From assembly GCA_001600455.1 (NCBI GenBank), contig BCKC01000005.1, positions 124,001 through 188,000 on the forward strand: a DNA stretch of 64,000 nt, given 5' to 3'. Each line of letters opens with the position of its first letter. Position 1 is the first letter of the stretch. A program made the translations under genes and the position numbers. Shown one piece after another: positions 1 to 14,000 of the stretch. Below the pieces are notes generated by a model, which was not told where the DNA came from, made no database searches, and worked only from the letters and a program-made list of their open reading frames with translations. This DNA comes from Endocalyx cinctus. Lineage: Eukaryota > Ascomycota > Sordariomycetes > Amphisphaeriales > Apiosporaceae.

Positions 1-810
1 GCGTACTTACGGTACCTAAGTACCTTTAATAGGTATTGAATTATTTATTGCGATGCGTATTGATGCGTATCATAACCATTGGGACTCAACAGGTAATCAT
101 TCGGCCGGTACGAGTATGCCAAGTTGATGTAAGCATCTATGTTATTATATCTTAAGGTATTGTAAGTATGGCTCATCGTAATCGACAATAATAAAGTTAA
201 AAGATGGAGTAGTAAAAGTTGGAGGGGCTGGAGGGCTGCTTATCCAGAAGTACATATATGCGCATAAACGGAAAAGTCCATCCGATAATTATGACCGTCC
301 CGCTGGTTGATGTTTTTGGCTTTCGTGCATTTCAGCCTCTCGGTTACACCACTTTCCGTTTCGGTATTCTGGCAGCTTTTTCAGTAGCGCATACGGCACG
401 ACGATATGCAGCCCGACCAGCCCGGAGTCCCAAGTCAAGAGTTGTGGCTTGATTGACTTGATTGACTCGACTAGGGATGAGCAACGGCCTTGAAACGAGT
501 GTACTGCGTAGTTTAAACCTGGGAAATCACATATTATACAATAATGTGATATTACGTGCGGTATCGCCATAGCCATCACCAGACATATGTCCGTACATAC
601 ATACGCAGGTTTGCGTACTATACTATGATCGTCGTGGCAGAGACGAAGGGGGGCAAGGGGTTGGAGACTAATGCAACGCCTCGTAATTGTGTGCAATTGT
701 CTTGTCAGACCAGTCATGTAATTACAAGGTTTAAGCAAACCGTTATTCGTATCGATCCTTTTGATATCATCATCTCGTTATTCGTGGCAGGACATATATG
801 GATGCTTTAA

Positions 811-834
811 TTTTTTTTTTTTTTTTTTTTTTTT
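811..834. repeat. poly-T tract (24 bases)
   Basis: An uninterrupted run of 24 T in the gene-free left part of the window. It is a simple homopolymer with no nearby element signature such as a target-site duplication. Confidence 0.9.
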
Positions 835-3800
835 CAATTCCAATTTCAATTCTCAATCAGGCAGAAGGAGATATCTGAAATAATTGGACGCGATCAAAAA
901 ACAACTGCTGTGGTTGGCATAATGCGGTCATGCGGCGGTGTACCCCTATCGTCGAGATACGCTTTCATCGCGCGATGATTAGAGGGAGAGAAAAAAGTGT
1001 ATCGATCTCGAGTTCGCAACTTCTATTTGTCTACCTACGGTCCGAGGCTAGAGGTAAGCGGGGAGTTTAAAAAGTGTATGTAGCGTAGATGGAGATCTGC
1101 AAAGCGTAACTACCGTTTTGAGAACATGCGTAATCTAAGTGGTGATTTCAGAGGTTATTGGGATAAACGTAATAATCGATCAATATCTATACTATTCTCT
1201 TGTATCCATGTCCCGGGAAGATACGGAGGGCTCTAGTAAGCGTAAAACTGACCGGTGAACGATGCCGGCGTTTTTGGTTTACCGCTTATATGCCGTATTA
1301 TACACTACTACGGGCAGTACGGAGTGAGAAGAAAGATGAAATATTATCTAAGGTATTAATAAGATAAAGCTCCACTACTTGACAGTAAATTATTGGGATC
1401 GAGGTGAGTATTGTGCCAATTACGTATGTATTGTATGTAATATAGGTAAGCAGGCAGAGGGGGGGAGAAAGAGTCACATCTTCATTTCCCTGAGATCTTG
1501 GGGTGGTAAGATTTCATTCACTACGATCCCCCGGTGGATGAAATGATGAGATGGCACCGCACGTTGTGCACGACCGGGAGATTTTCATTCCATCATTATA
1601 TGATCATAATCATACGAGAGTAGTTATTATCTTGACAGTCGAGACACATAAACAAAATGATATCTTTCAAGCCAATTCAATTCCAATAGTGAATGTACGG
1701 AGTTCGGAGTTTATCGTTCGTTATAGGCGGGTTGAAAAGAAAGGCTGTGGGGGATCCTGGCTTAATCATACGTACACAAATGGACGATTTAACCTAAAAT
1801 GAGGATCTATCGTTTTTTCACGGGATTTTCCATGCTTCAGGTATTTGAAATCAAATCCCTTTTACCCATGTCCGATAGACTATACTCAATCGAAGCCGGT
1901 AATAGACTAAAAGGTATAGGATAGATATTGGCGGTAGACCCCACACTCTCTATGATTTTTTTAACCGACATTGTTGGCCGAATCATCGGGTTGCCGACCT
2001 TTTAACTGTATGTAAATTGATCAAACACCGACAGTGTCACCATGAGCAAGGATAAGGTGGGTATGCACTCGCATTCTTGAACCCCAACCTTGTCTTCTTC
2101 TTCTGTGCGGTACGTCCCTGATCACCGCAATCGCGGAAACCGTGCGGACACCATTGGGAAAAAAAAAAAAAAAAGATGTGATGGATAATAAACTTAGTTT
2201 CATAGCTTGTACGTATTAAGTCGCGCATGAATGGGATGTCACATGTGACGGGGGTATGGGAATTCGACCAAAAGAAAAAGGAGGTGGGAGGTGGGGGACG
2301 AATCGAATCATTTTTGCACCCTGCCCTGTTCGGGATCGGGACGATTTAATTTAACCAGAAAGAGGGGTTAAATGGATTCATCTCAGCCCTATAAAGAAAA
2401 AGAAAAGAGGGTTAATTGATTTATATGAGCTTCTTTTTCGTACAGATCGGGGATAGCTTATTTGCTGCTTTTATTCAGGCTTGGTTCGGTCATTTATCAG
2501 CCAAGCGTCCTAAGGCTTGAGTAACATTGTACCAAAAAAACGGATGACAAAAGAAAACGGTAAAATTAAATATTTACGGGTTTAATAAATAAATCTGTCT
2601 ACCGTATCTAAATTTGTTTTGGCATCTAAATCTATCTATGATAGTCTTAGTAAATGTCTTCTTTTTTTGTTAGTACCCTTTTGTGTAGCCATGGGTTGGA
2701 GGTTTAAGGCGTCCCGACGTGAATGGGAATATTTCCAGCTTTCTATGTTGGACATTTCCGGCCGTGATATTTTCAATGTTAGACACATCCATCCAACTAG
2801 TCAACCCAGACATTTCTAGCTTCAGGAAAAATCGTCAACTCTCTTTGACTTGAGCAATCGCCTATCGAAACCTATGAAATTTCTGCCGCCGACTCGCTCG
2901 CTACTAGACGGACCTATGCTTCACTTGTTCTTTGACTACGTATAGCTTCACATCGCAGTTTTTCGAACTGGAATATGAAGCCTCGGTATTTGGACGTGCC
3001 GGCTCCGCCGCTCGAGCGGGGTGGGGAGAGGAGTCGGCCTTCAGACTCGACATCCGGTCCGGATATGTGGGTCGAGGAGGAAGTCTACCGAGTATTTATA
3101 GAGCAAGTCGACGTTGGCAATTTTAACTTGTAATTTAAAAGACCATCCATGAGTATCAAAATTTCAATGTTAAAACGAAATATCGAGATAGTCCTCCATC
3201 TCCTACAAAGCAACTTATGATGTGATTCTGTATGTTGATTGTGTTGTCGATACCGCATACCTACGTATACATGGGGTTTATACGGCAGTGTGCCTACAAT
3301 GGAGGGAAGGAGACCTAGTAACCAACTGTTTATTCCTCTTAATAATGAAGTCATCATTGGCGTTCTTGCCTTCTTAGAATGCCGAAGCAGAGGAAAGAGG
3401 TAAGTTAAATCCCAAAAGTTCAAATCTCTGTATATTCGATTTTTTTGTCCCGAGTTTTTCTCTTTTCCCCTTTCTTATCTCATCTACGATATAATTTTCA
3501 AATTTGGAATACACATTAGATATCTATTTTGATGGTTATTTTTTTTTTTTTTAATTTATAATTAAAATTAATTTATCACGTTTCTCTCCGGTTTCCTCCT
3601 GCCCTGTGATAGCACATACGATATATCAAGGCAATGCTCGAAGGAATCAGTATATTTATCGAAGATCCTCAAGTTGAAGAAGAAATGAAGCTTTCAAGCA
3701 TGCTAAGGTATTTTGAAAAAGTACAGATACCATTGTGCGGCATCTGACTATATTCTTTCCGACAGTGATGCACCCGTGCCGTGCCGTGACATCCCCGTCC

Positions 3801-4740
3801 TGAGGCGTGGAGCCGATGCTATCGTCGATCTTGCTCTCGATGGGGCCAAGGGCATGTGATGGGCAGGTCGGTTTAGGTTCGACACGAAGGTCTTCGTGCC
3901 GTCCTTACTACCGTGGCGGCGCGAGCCGCAGACCTGACCCTACCTCAGCTCCGACTCCAATTGAGGCAATTCGTACAGGCGATACCTATTCTAAATGACA
4001 GGCTAGACGTTGTTTAGTCTAGGGAGGTGAAACGCGGATGGACGGCCCTCCAAAAAAAAAAAAAATCGACAACCCTTGAGCCTGGCACGAGCAGGTCCCG
4101 CTTCGGACAACCCACCTGCTGCTGATTCGTGACCTTCTTTACGAAACTCAAGATAAACATGTGATCTCGATATCTTAGGTATGTCTGCCAGTCTTAACAC
4201 GGTCACAATTCATCAGAAGCTAATGATGGTTAGTTCCATACAAGAATCCTTGAAGCATTACAGTAACTCGTTGGGATCTATCAGTCTACACCACCCCTTG
4301 TCGTCTCAAGACACGTTGAATATGGGAACTGCCAACACTACAATTGGTTCATAAATAGTCTACTATCATATAAAACTCAGTGTCCGAGAGAGTTAGCTAT
4401 TCTTTCCAACCATCTGACTTCATAAACACTCCAGAAGAAGCATCGTGCAACCCACTTCTGATCCATGGCGATGTGTCCGTATATAGAGTTCATTGCTACT
4501 AGTAAATAAATAACCCAACCTCACAGCGAGGTTGCTAAGGTATCACATCAACTCAGCCACTTATTTCATCCGTTCTTGAATACTATGATACATCAAAATC
4601 AATCAGAAGATTACTTGGCGCTACTAGGAATGGATAACGGATAATTGACCGTAATAAAAACGCTTGATAGATAGCAGTTTATTACGTTAAACTTGGTGTA
4701 TGTCAAGGAGATGATCCAATTTAAAGCGGCATGACTCAGG

Positions 4741-4771
4741 TACTTAAGAACTTAAGTACTTAAGTACTTAG
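4741..4771. repeat. TTAAGTAC-type short repeat
   Basis: Overlapping copies of a CTTAAGTA palindromic unit. Related TACCTAAGTAC/ACTTAAGTACT motifs recur near positions 1-25, 14741-14810 and 33541-33560, always between genes. They look like dispersed low-complexity sequence. Confidence 0.7.
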
Positions 4772-6698
4772 CACCTAATCCCTGCTGTAAGAAACTGCTT
4801 TTTGGGTAAAATTAATTCTTGTTCTGGGGTTGATGATCAATCTGCTTGATTATTGGTGGATGCTTTTTGATTCCATTTTGGGGTCCAAACGCGCTGTGAT
4901 TGATACTCTGCAGAGGTTATGCTAGTCAGCACCGCCAATTCTTTTTTTGCCTTCTTTCTTTTCGATACGATAGCCAGTAGCAGAGTCGAGCCGGACCCGA
5001 CAGTCTGGAATGGTGGCCACACTGATGTGTCTCGGCAGCGCAATGCAGTCCGCCACTTCGAGATACTATGTTTGTTGCGGTGAGCTTAACAATTTATTTT
5101 GGTATGAAATGTTCAAAGGAAAGTTATATTTATTTCACGTGGTGGTATTATTCTGAAGGTTGACTAAGAAAAATAAAAATAAAAAAAAATGATAGATTAG
5201 AAAAGCATTCGAGGTGCGAACCCGCGAGACTGGTAGCCCATCTATTTCTAGTATAGAGCGGCGTGTTATGGTTGTAATGGCTGTCGTATCTACTTCGTAC
5301 ATACATCCATACATACACAGTTTTACTCGAGGTTTAACGATGGATGCTTGGTCACCAATTGGTGTAAAATCTCGGCGGCCCCCCAGAAAAAGTCGATAGT
5401 CTCTACCATAGCTGATCAAGATTTGGTGCCGACCTTTTTTTTCTTTTCGGGGTTTCCGCCCCGTTGAAGTTATCGTTATTAACTCTTGTTAACCTAGTGA
5501 TATTGGTAATATAGCACGTAACATATCTTATACGCATTTGTATACACACAAGTATGGAAACCCCTACCATCCTTGTTGCCTGACAGAACGGATAGTCCCT
5601 TGATCACTTACCATTATAAGCACGAACCGTCTCACCAGCATAAAGAGGTACATCCATGACCTCAATATGTATCCAATGGATACATATAAGCATTGATTTA
5701 TCTGATTTAAAAGGGCTCGCACTGTAATACTTGCTCGACTTGTATAGGTACAATAAAATGTACAAACCTTCTTATTAGGTAGTGTACTTGGTAGATTACT
5801 TGGGAATAGGTTGGATACGATATTTATGTTCGATAGTGGTGTATGAATAGTAATGAATGAATCAATCAATCTGACATGCTCCCCTCCCCTTCTTTACACT
5901 ACATTAGTGTATTGGCATCTTATGCTACCCGTGTCAATCCGTCCTACCCGTTTTTCTTGTCGTTTCTTTAATATAGCAAGCGAGAATATCCATCACCGTT
6001 CTCGGGCCGACTAGATAGAGGGATCAACTCGGAGGATGAGGACGGTTTCCCCCCAAAAAGATATTATCATTAATTACATATATGCAAGATATCCGTGGAT
6101 ATTCTTTTAAATATAGAAAAGATTCAATTATTAGAGTTTATTAAAAAACCAGAGTATATCCATCTACGTCGTTTCTTATCTGATAAGCCCTTCAGGCCCT
6201 TCAGGCTCTTTTAGCCCTTTTTATCCGGTAAAGTTCAGGATTTGGCACGTGTCCTTTTTTAGCTTATTCTATCATTCTATTCTAAGCACTTATTGGAGTA
6301 GACCTCTTAACAGTTTTGCACCTGAAAATAGTGGTATTCTGTTAACCTAGGCTGTCCTGTTGATTCTACCGACCTCTTAATTTGGAATTTCTTGTTTCGA
6401 AATCCAATCATGACATCGCTATTCCTAAGCTTCTCTGCAGACCTAATACCAACACTTCCACAGCCTCCCAACTCGTCCAATTCAATCTGGTAATACCTTC
6501 GGTTTCTACCTCGTACTGTTGATCTTCCTTTGCCTGTGTATCCGAGCCGTCATCGGCACCGCTCTGACCTCCGTCTTTTCTTTCTTTCTCTTTATCTCTT
6601 TGTTCTTGTTCAATTCGTCCTCCGCACACGGAACGGTGATCTACGTATCATCGCTCGGGCTTGTTCCATACCTCCCACATGTATTCCTTTTCCTGTAA

Positions 6699-9600
6699 AT
6701 GCCGGTGATGCCCTTGCCAGGCTCGGCCGGCTACAAGTTAGCCCTATTCAACGATTCGATCACTCGGTATCCCTTAATCAGGTGGATTGGGATATGCCTG
6801 TTGTGGTTACCATGGTTGGTGTCGCTGGCAGAGGCGATGCGCGCGAGTCGCATCGCCGAACTGCGACAGGAGACGGTCGACATGTTTTATCATGGCTTTG
6901 ATAACTACATGCGTATCGCTTTCCCAGAAGATGAGGTATGGATTAAAAAAAAAAAAAAGTTGCGAAAGAAGAAGAAAAAGAAAGAGAGTGGCTCTGAAGA
7001 TAAGAACAAAAACTTGTAAAATATACCGTGAAGCTTATAGTTTTTTTTTCTATCTCAAATATAGTTACGACCTGTATCCTGTACTCCCTTAACTCGCGAT
7101 CCTATAAACCCAAGAAATGTCGAACTCAACGATGTGCTGGGCAATTACTCCTTGACCCTCATCGACAGCCTTTCCACCCTTGCTATCCTGGCGTCCGCGC
7201 CCCCCGACAGTAGAAATACAGGTCCCAAGGCTTTGGCGGATTTTCAGGAGGGTGTCGCCGCCCTCGTCCTGCAGTACGGCGACGGTCGGCCCGGCCCGTC
7301 AGGTCAGGGGGCGCGGGGGCGTGGTTTCGACGTGGATAGCAAGGTACAAGTCTTCGAGACCGTCATAAGAGGTGTTGGTGGTCTGCTAAGCGCGCACCTC
7401 TTCGCTGTTGGTGAGCTACCCATCTCGGGTTACGACCCCGGTGTGACCAACAACGACATCGAGCAACATCCCATCGCTTGGCCCAACGGGTTTAAGTACG
7501 ACGGTCAATTACTCCGTCTCGCCCTAGACCTGGCTCAACGCTTGCTGCCGGCCTTTTACACCCAGACGGGAATGCCGTATCCCCGAGTCAATCTCCGCCA
7601 CGGTATCCCGTTTTACTTAAATTCGCCGTTACATGAAAATATTAGCTTGGATCCACAACGACAAAGCGATGACTCGCCCGAAATCACCGAAACGTGCAGC
7701 GCGGGAGCCGGTAGCTTGGTTTTGGAATTCACCGTTCTGAGCCGTCTCACGGGCGATCCCAGATTCGAACAAGCTGCGAAGCGTGCCTTCTGGGCCGTGT
7801 GGTCGAGAAGAAGCAATATCGGTCTTATAGGGGCCGGCGTTGATGCCGAGGAAGGTCATTGGATCGGCGGTTTTGCTGGTATCGGTGCAGGAATCGATAG
7901 TTTCTTCGAATACGCTCTCAAGACTCACATTTTATTGTCTGGCCACGAGCTGCCGAACGTAACTACTCCTCACCAGCTTCCTCACGGCAGCTGGCTTGAT
8001 CCTAATCAGATCTATAACCCCCTCAGCGAGGAAGATAACTCCGCCGACGCCTTCCTAGAGACGTGGCATCACGCGCATGCCGCTATCAAGAGACATCTAT
8101 ATTCTGATATGCACCATCCGCATTACGTCAATGCACACATGACAACGGGCTCGCCACAAGCGTACTGGATCGACAGCCTCGGTGCTTATTATTCCGGGCT
8201 GCTGGTGCTAGCGGGCGAATTAGACGAGGCCATCGAGACGCACCTTCTCTATACCGCTCTCTGGACCCGATACTCGGCTTTACCGGAGCGATGGTCCGTT
8301 CGGGACGGGACCATCGAGGGCGGATTGGGCTGGTGGCCTGGTCGACCTGAATTCATTGAGTCTACCTACCACTTGTACCGCGCTACGCAAGACCCGTGGT
8401 ACCTCTACTCTGGTGAGATGGTATTGAAGGATATCACCAGACGATGTCGGACGAAATGCGGCTGGTCCGGTCTGCAAGATGTTCGGACGGGAGAAAAGAG
8501 CGATAGGATGGAAAGTTTCTTCCTCGGAGAGACGGCTAAATACCTATATCTACTCTTCGACTCAGATCATCCACTAAATCAGCTCGATTCGTCCTACGTA
8601 TTTACCACGGAAGGGCACCCCCTCATCCTCCCTCGAGGTACTAGCAAATCACGGCCTCGGAAGTCAACGCAGAAAAAAACGACAGTTGAACCTTATTTTG
8701 ACCACGGCTTTACCGATTCCTGTCCTCTTCCGCCCAAAATTCCTCCGCTTTCCGGCTCTGCCACGGCGGCCAGGCCAGATCTCTACAATGCCGCGACGTT
8801 AATCCGACTTCATCAAGTGCCTAATATACACGGTGGTCTGGATCTCACGACAGGCTCAGATCAATCCGAAACCAGCAGCAGTACCGGGCGGGTAAGGGTA
8901 AGAACCAACCATACCCATTTCCCCTGGACTTTGCCTCCAAACATGCTTCCGGCCGACGGCTTCTGCGCTCTGACGAAACAGCCGATCACGTCCGTGATCG
9001 AATTTCCATCGACCACGCAGCAGTCCGTAGGTAGCGCGTTTAACATGATGTTCGGCGGCCACAATCTCGTGCGGATGGGGAGCGACGGCATCGCCATTAA
9101 CAGCCTTTCGGGGCTTAAACTTGCCCTCGTAATGGAGGAGCCACCGGAGGCAGCTGAGCGATCTTGGAGGGTCTACAGCATCAATAATATCCTCCTCGGC
9201 CGGGACGAGAAGGTCTTCATCGCTCGCGATGTACTAGCCGATATATCAGATCCATTGTTCCACCGCGTACGCGATTCAGTTGTCGTGGATATCATTGTAC
9301 AGACGGAAATCGTTCCTCCACCCATCACCGCGTCAGACGAAGAGAACTCAACATCAACGTCATTCGCCAAATCAGCAAACACGAATCAACAATCCGTCGA
9401 GATCGATAAGTCTAGCCTAGGCAAAGCCAACCTCCTGACCTCTCTCCTCCAGCAACTCACATCCGCGCTGCGCGAACCCGTCGCCACCCTCGCGCCGCAC
9501 CTCTCCTCGTCCTCCTCCCCCCAGCAGGAGCTCAAGGCCCCGCAGCTGCGATACGTCGAGATCCCGGCCGTGACGCCCGTCGGTCCCGGCGCGGCGCCCT

Positions 9601-10145
9601 TGCCGGACGTGCGCGAGGCGCCGCACCCGCAGCTGCTGCTGGGCGGGCGCGCCGACGACGCCTTAGCCTGGCGGCGGGCGTACTTCGCGGGCGAGGCCTG
9701 CGACGGCAAGCTGCCCGAGGCGGCGGCCAAGTCGCATCACGTCATCGTCGTGCGCAGGGGGGGTTGCTCGTTTTCCGAAAAGCTGGCCAACGTGCCTTCG
9801 TTCGCGCCGCATCGGAACGCGCTGCAGATGGTGGTCGTCGTATCGGACGATTCCCCTCACCCCCCTGCCTCTTCTTCATCCGAGGAGGAGGACGAGGAGG
9901 AAGGGCACGGAAACGAGAAGGAGGAAAACGATGGCGAGGAGGAAATTAACCTGATTCGTCCTCTGCTCGACGCGCCCCAAAGGACGCCCGCGGGGATCGC
10001 GAGGCATTATCCCATCGCCATGGTCATGGTCGGGGGAGGGGATGACGCGTACGAGGATTTGAAGAGGGCGAAGAGTTGGGGTTTGAGGAGACGATATCAC
10101 GTCGAGAGTCAGGGGTTGAAGATTGGGAATTTGGTGGTTTTGTGA
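6699..10145 (+). CDS. ER degradation-enhancing alpha-mannosidase-like protein (GH47 + PA domain)
   Basis: Two exons, 6699-6935 and 7065-10145 (129-bp intron, phase 0), give about 1105 residues. The ATG is the first one after an in-frame stop at 6696-6698. A hydrophobic stretch at about residues 25-45 can act as signal peptide or anchor. The GH47 domain runs from about 58 to 530. It begins with FYHGFDNYM, the splice junction rebuilds LRPVSCTPLTRD then ELNDVLGNYSLTLIDSL, and FAGIGAGIDSFFEY lies near residue 350. A C-terminal protease-associated domain (about 930-1100) is interrupted by an acidic Ser/Glu/Asp insert. These features and the length match fungal Htm1/Mnl1 and EDEM3-type proteins, which trim mannose from misfolded glycoproteins in the ER for ERAD. 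I see no HDEL-type signal at the C-terminus. Catalytic activity is inferred from family membership. Confidence 0.93.
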
Positions 10146-11065
10146 TTGAAAGAAAAGAACAAAAATGAAGGGGGAAGTATATAGATGGATTGAAAGTAGG
10201 GGAGGAATAAGAAAAATATAAAATATAAATGTCAAGAAATGAAAGAAGGGGTTTTAAGTATTAACGATCTCGGGTATATTTTTGATAGATTTTTGCTTTT
10301 TGTTTTGTTTTTTATCTCGTTTTATCATCTTCGGGCGTTCAGGAAAGAAAGAGAGAAAGAAAGAATGGAGAGGAGGTATAGTCATTATTTCTGTTTTTTT
10401 TTCTCTCGTTATGTTTTTAGAAGAGCATATATATATACATATAGCAAAAGCAAGCCAGGCAGAAGAATTCTTTGAAATTTTACATCTGTGTACATCATAT
10501 CATGTCTCGTGAATAAGTATCACTGACATATTTCTCTACGTGGAGATAGGAGATGATGTTTATCTGTAAACTCGAGTTCGAGATTCTACTTGCTCAAGCA
10601 ACCTAACCAGTAGTACACTCTCACGAATACTGACCACTCACTATCTATTCCATTTCCACCTCTCATAATGACTTATAAACAACACCTTGCATTCATTTTT
10701 TTAATACAGTAGATTACATACTCGTAAAAACCCCCATCAATTATAGGTAGGATAACATGTCATAAGAAGAAAAAAAAGAGGCAAGAATGAAGTGAAAAAA
10801 GGGGTATATATCAATACATATAAATATAAGATTTACAGAGCTTTCATTTCATGGAAATCAAGAAAAATATTCCATTACCATTCCCATATCTTTTCATCCC
10901 AAAACCCAAACAAAAAAACAATTACATCTTGTCGTTCATTCGCTTTACACACAAGGCCCAAAAAAAACTTTCTCCCCTCTCTTTTTATAAAATTCAATAC
11001 GTTCCTCCCCTTGAGGTAATCAAAAGCACCATATTTTTTTCTTTCCCCCTCCCCCCTTTTCTTTC
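10146..11065. other. Intergenic region between convergent genes
   Basis: This holds the 3' flanks of the mannosidase-like gene (+) and the Zn2Cys6 gene (-). It is AT-rich with many A and T runs and a short TATATATACATATA stretch near 10428-10441. No coding signal is recognisable. Confidence 0.6.
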
Positions 11066-14000
11066 TCAGGGAACACCCGCCCCATCCGAGAAGATCAAAA
11101 GCGGCCACTGCATCTGGGCGGCCGAAGAGCCGTGCGGGGTGTGCGCGTGAGCATGATGAGGATGTACGTTCAAGTCACCGGGACCCATAGGACCGGGGGC
11201 GGCGCCGGTGTTATTTCCGCCGCCGGGGGCGTGGTGTTCGTTACCGGGGGCCGGGGCGGAAGCGGCGGCGGCGGCCCCGAGGGACATGAGGGCGTTGGCG
11301 CTGTACCGGTCCTGATTATCCATCACGGCCGCGGTCCAGAGTTGCCAGGTGTTGCTGTTGTTGTTGGGGTTGCCATTATTGTTATTATTAGTATTACTAT
11401 TCGCGCTATTAGGGTCGTTATTATTTCCTTCTCCGCCGGGGGGGCTTTGATGCTGCTGCTGCTGTTGTTGTTGCTGTTGCTGTCGCCACATCGATGCCAT
11501 ATCCCCGTGCGGAGGCATCTGACTTGCTGCTGCGGCCTGGTTCGCGAAAGTGGCCAGGGGGTTGTGATTATGGTTATGGCTGTGATCTGTCGGGAGAGCT
11601 TGCGCTTGCGCTTGTGCCTGGGCGCGGGCATGAGCCTGAGCTTGAGCTTGAGCGTGCGCATGTGCCTGAGCCTGGGCTTGTACGTGGGCTTGGGCTTGAG
11701 CTTGAGCAGCGACGCTCTGGCCGGGGTTGGGCGCATAAAGGTATGGATTTTCGGCCTCGAATGACACGGCACCCTGCACGTGAGAGGAAGCATCATTATA
11801 CGGGACTGCCGGGTATCCTGCCGAATTGGATGTAGGGTCTGGATAATAGGCGCCGTGGGCAGAAGGAAGACCCTGGTTTTTGGAGCTGTTCATGCCCTCG
11901 GGAGTCTCCCCGAGAGGTGCCGTGGAGGAGGAAGGAGGCGCCATAGATGTGTTAGCAGTATATGGAGGTGTATGGGGTGATTGCTTCAGCATATCCTGCG
12001 ATAACTCAGGTGCTTTTGCTCCGGGAGGATTAGTCTTCCGAAGCCGGCCATGTTCAATGTAGGTGATTGTGCGGTCAATGATGGCACTGACTTCATCGTG
12101 CAATCCCATTCCCGATCCTAGCAAATTTGCGTTAGTCGTAGTTACTATAAAAGATGTTTATATTCATATTCGGGCTCGAAAAAAGAAAAAAAGAAAAACT
12201 TACCCATCAGTTTACCTGTCTCGGCCAAAATGGTAAGCCACATGTTCATATCCTCTCGTAAACTATGTACTTGGGTAGCTGTACACTCATATCGCCTTTC
12301 AAAGTGAGCTGCCAACGTACAGAATATGCCTGCCACGTACACGGCCAAATTATACCATGTGGTATCCAGGCATTTCAGCTTATAAAGTTTGAACGCGTTT
12401 CGAAGCATATCATTCGCTAAGTCCTCGCAAATCTTGGTATTCGTGGCTAAGATGTTGGCGTCTGTTGTTATGGTAACGGACGGGTGTCTGAGAGTCAGCC
12501 GGAACTCAAGCGCCATCCATTCGGTATAAAGAGCGAGTAGATGCTGCTGGTTCTCGGGCAGTTCACCGCTACCTGTTTTTAGATCATCGGGGAGATCATT
12601 CTTCCATATCTGCAACTGTTCTTCGAGCGCCTCCAACACCAAGACGTACTTATTCGGATCTCTCTTCTGGCAATATATGTTGGCGTACATCTCAAGCATC
12701 AAGGTAGACATCTTGAACGCGGCCACTCCGATCTCGAAGGTACACTTAGCAGATCTCGTCGCGTCGACGCCATCCTTGGTCAGGAGTTCGTCCGCTATCA
12801 TTTCGGGGAAATCCACGTCAATCTCTTCCAGTCTGATAGGCATCGGCCGTCCCATGCGACCATGGACGGTGACGGCGGTAGCCAGTATGGTCCACCATGT
12901 GCGCTTTCGGATCTCGTTTTCAATATTGGTGCCTTCCCCAGGCTTCTTCCAAGCCCGATGTAAACCAACGTCGATGGCCAGATGCATTGCAAAAGTAGCG
13001 AGCATAGAGCTCGGGTCCGACTTAGGAAAGCGCATTGTGTGTGAACATAGTATGGACAGAGCCTGAATATCGTAAATGGTGCGCGACACGGCTAGGTCAA
13101 AAACCTTGCTTAGGGCAAAATGATAGTGTTTATTCGATAGCTCATTCAATTGCGCTCTGTGATCCGGAGCTCCGGCACTACGTATACCGTACTGGAAATA
13201 GATGGATGCAAAGACCATGTGAACCATAACCGTCTCGGCTGAGGTGGGACGGAAATCAGGATTATCATAGAGACACGATAACTGAAGGAGGGCACGTGTT
13301 AGTCAAACACAAGGACGAGACTTGAGTATAGAGCATATACGCGTTACGGAGATATGTACACAAACACATAAAGATAGGGGCAGAGCTTACTAAGTCCATG
13401 AATGTCGGTTTATGGAGGATTGGGAGAAAGGGGTGAATCATGAGAAAATACCATTCGGCATAGGTCATGGCATCGCTTTTCGGGGGTAATTCGACGTGGA
13501 GAGGGGGGTTGATATGCAGGGTAGATTGCAGCATAGCCAAAGCCGACTTGTTATAGAGCGGAGTTCGCGAGTGAGCGGTGCCCGAAGGCTCATCCATATC
13601 CGGAGCATCGAAAGATCGAATGTCAATGGTGCTACCCAAAATAGAGAGCGTAGTTCCTTTTATGGAACTCAACGGACCCTGTCCTGTGCCGACGCCCAGA
13701 TGAGCAGCTACCGGTCTCGTTTCGGCAATGGTATGAGATATGTTGGTGATGGGTAGCCTGCCAGGCGATCTTTCTACGGTGGGAGATACAAATTGAGGTT
13801 TGTGTTCGCTGTCCGACTGCTCTATAGGGGTTTTCAAACTAGATTCGGGCGCAGTATTCGCGTTGGGGGAGATGTTCGCGGGAAAGGACGACGAATGCCA
13901 GGGCTGGACTTGGACGCCATTTTGATGCAGTAATTTCTCCAAATCACGAATATGATTTATCATGTCCGTCTTCTCACGTTCCAATTGCTGCAGGTAACCT

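Larger units (their letters stand above)
1..6698. other. AT-rich intergenic region without a recognisable gene
   Basis: No open frame here has a recognisable family motif or can be joined into a convincing spliced gene. The stretch is AT-rich, with short homopolymers, a 24-base T run near 811-834 and a TTAAGTAC-type low-complexity block near 4741-4771. The longest open frames start at non-ATG codons and have irregular composition. The last 300 bases probably hold the promoter and 5' leader of the mannosidase-like gene that follows. I see nothing else I can support. Confidence 0.6.

Noticed and set aside
289..738. 149-codon minus-strand frame at the left end
   Set aside because: No recognisable domain, non-standard start and composition like random AT-rich DNA.
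5195..5285. tRNA-like 3' half on the minus strand (GCGGGTTCGCACCTCG)
   Set aside because: The B-box lacks the invariant A of TTCGA, and no acceptor stem or D-arm pairs with it at the right distance.
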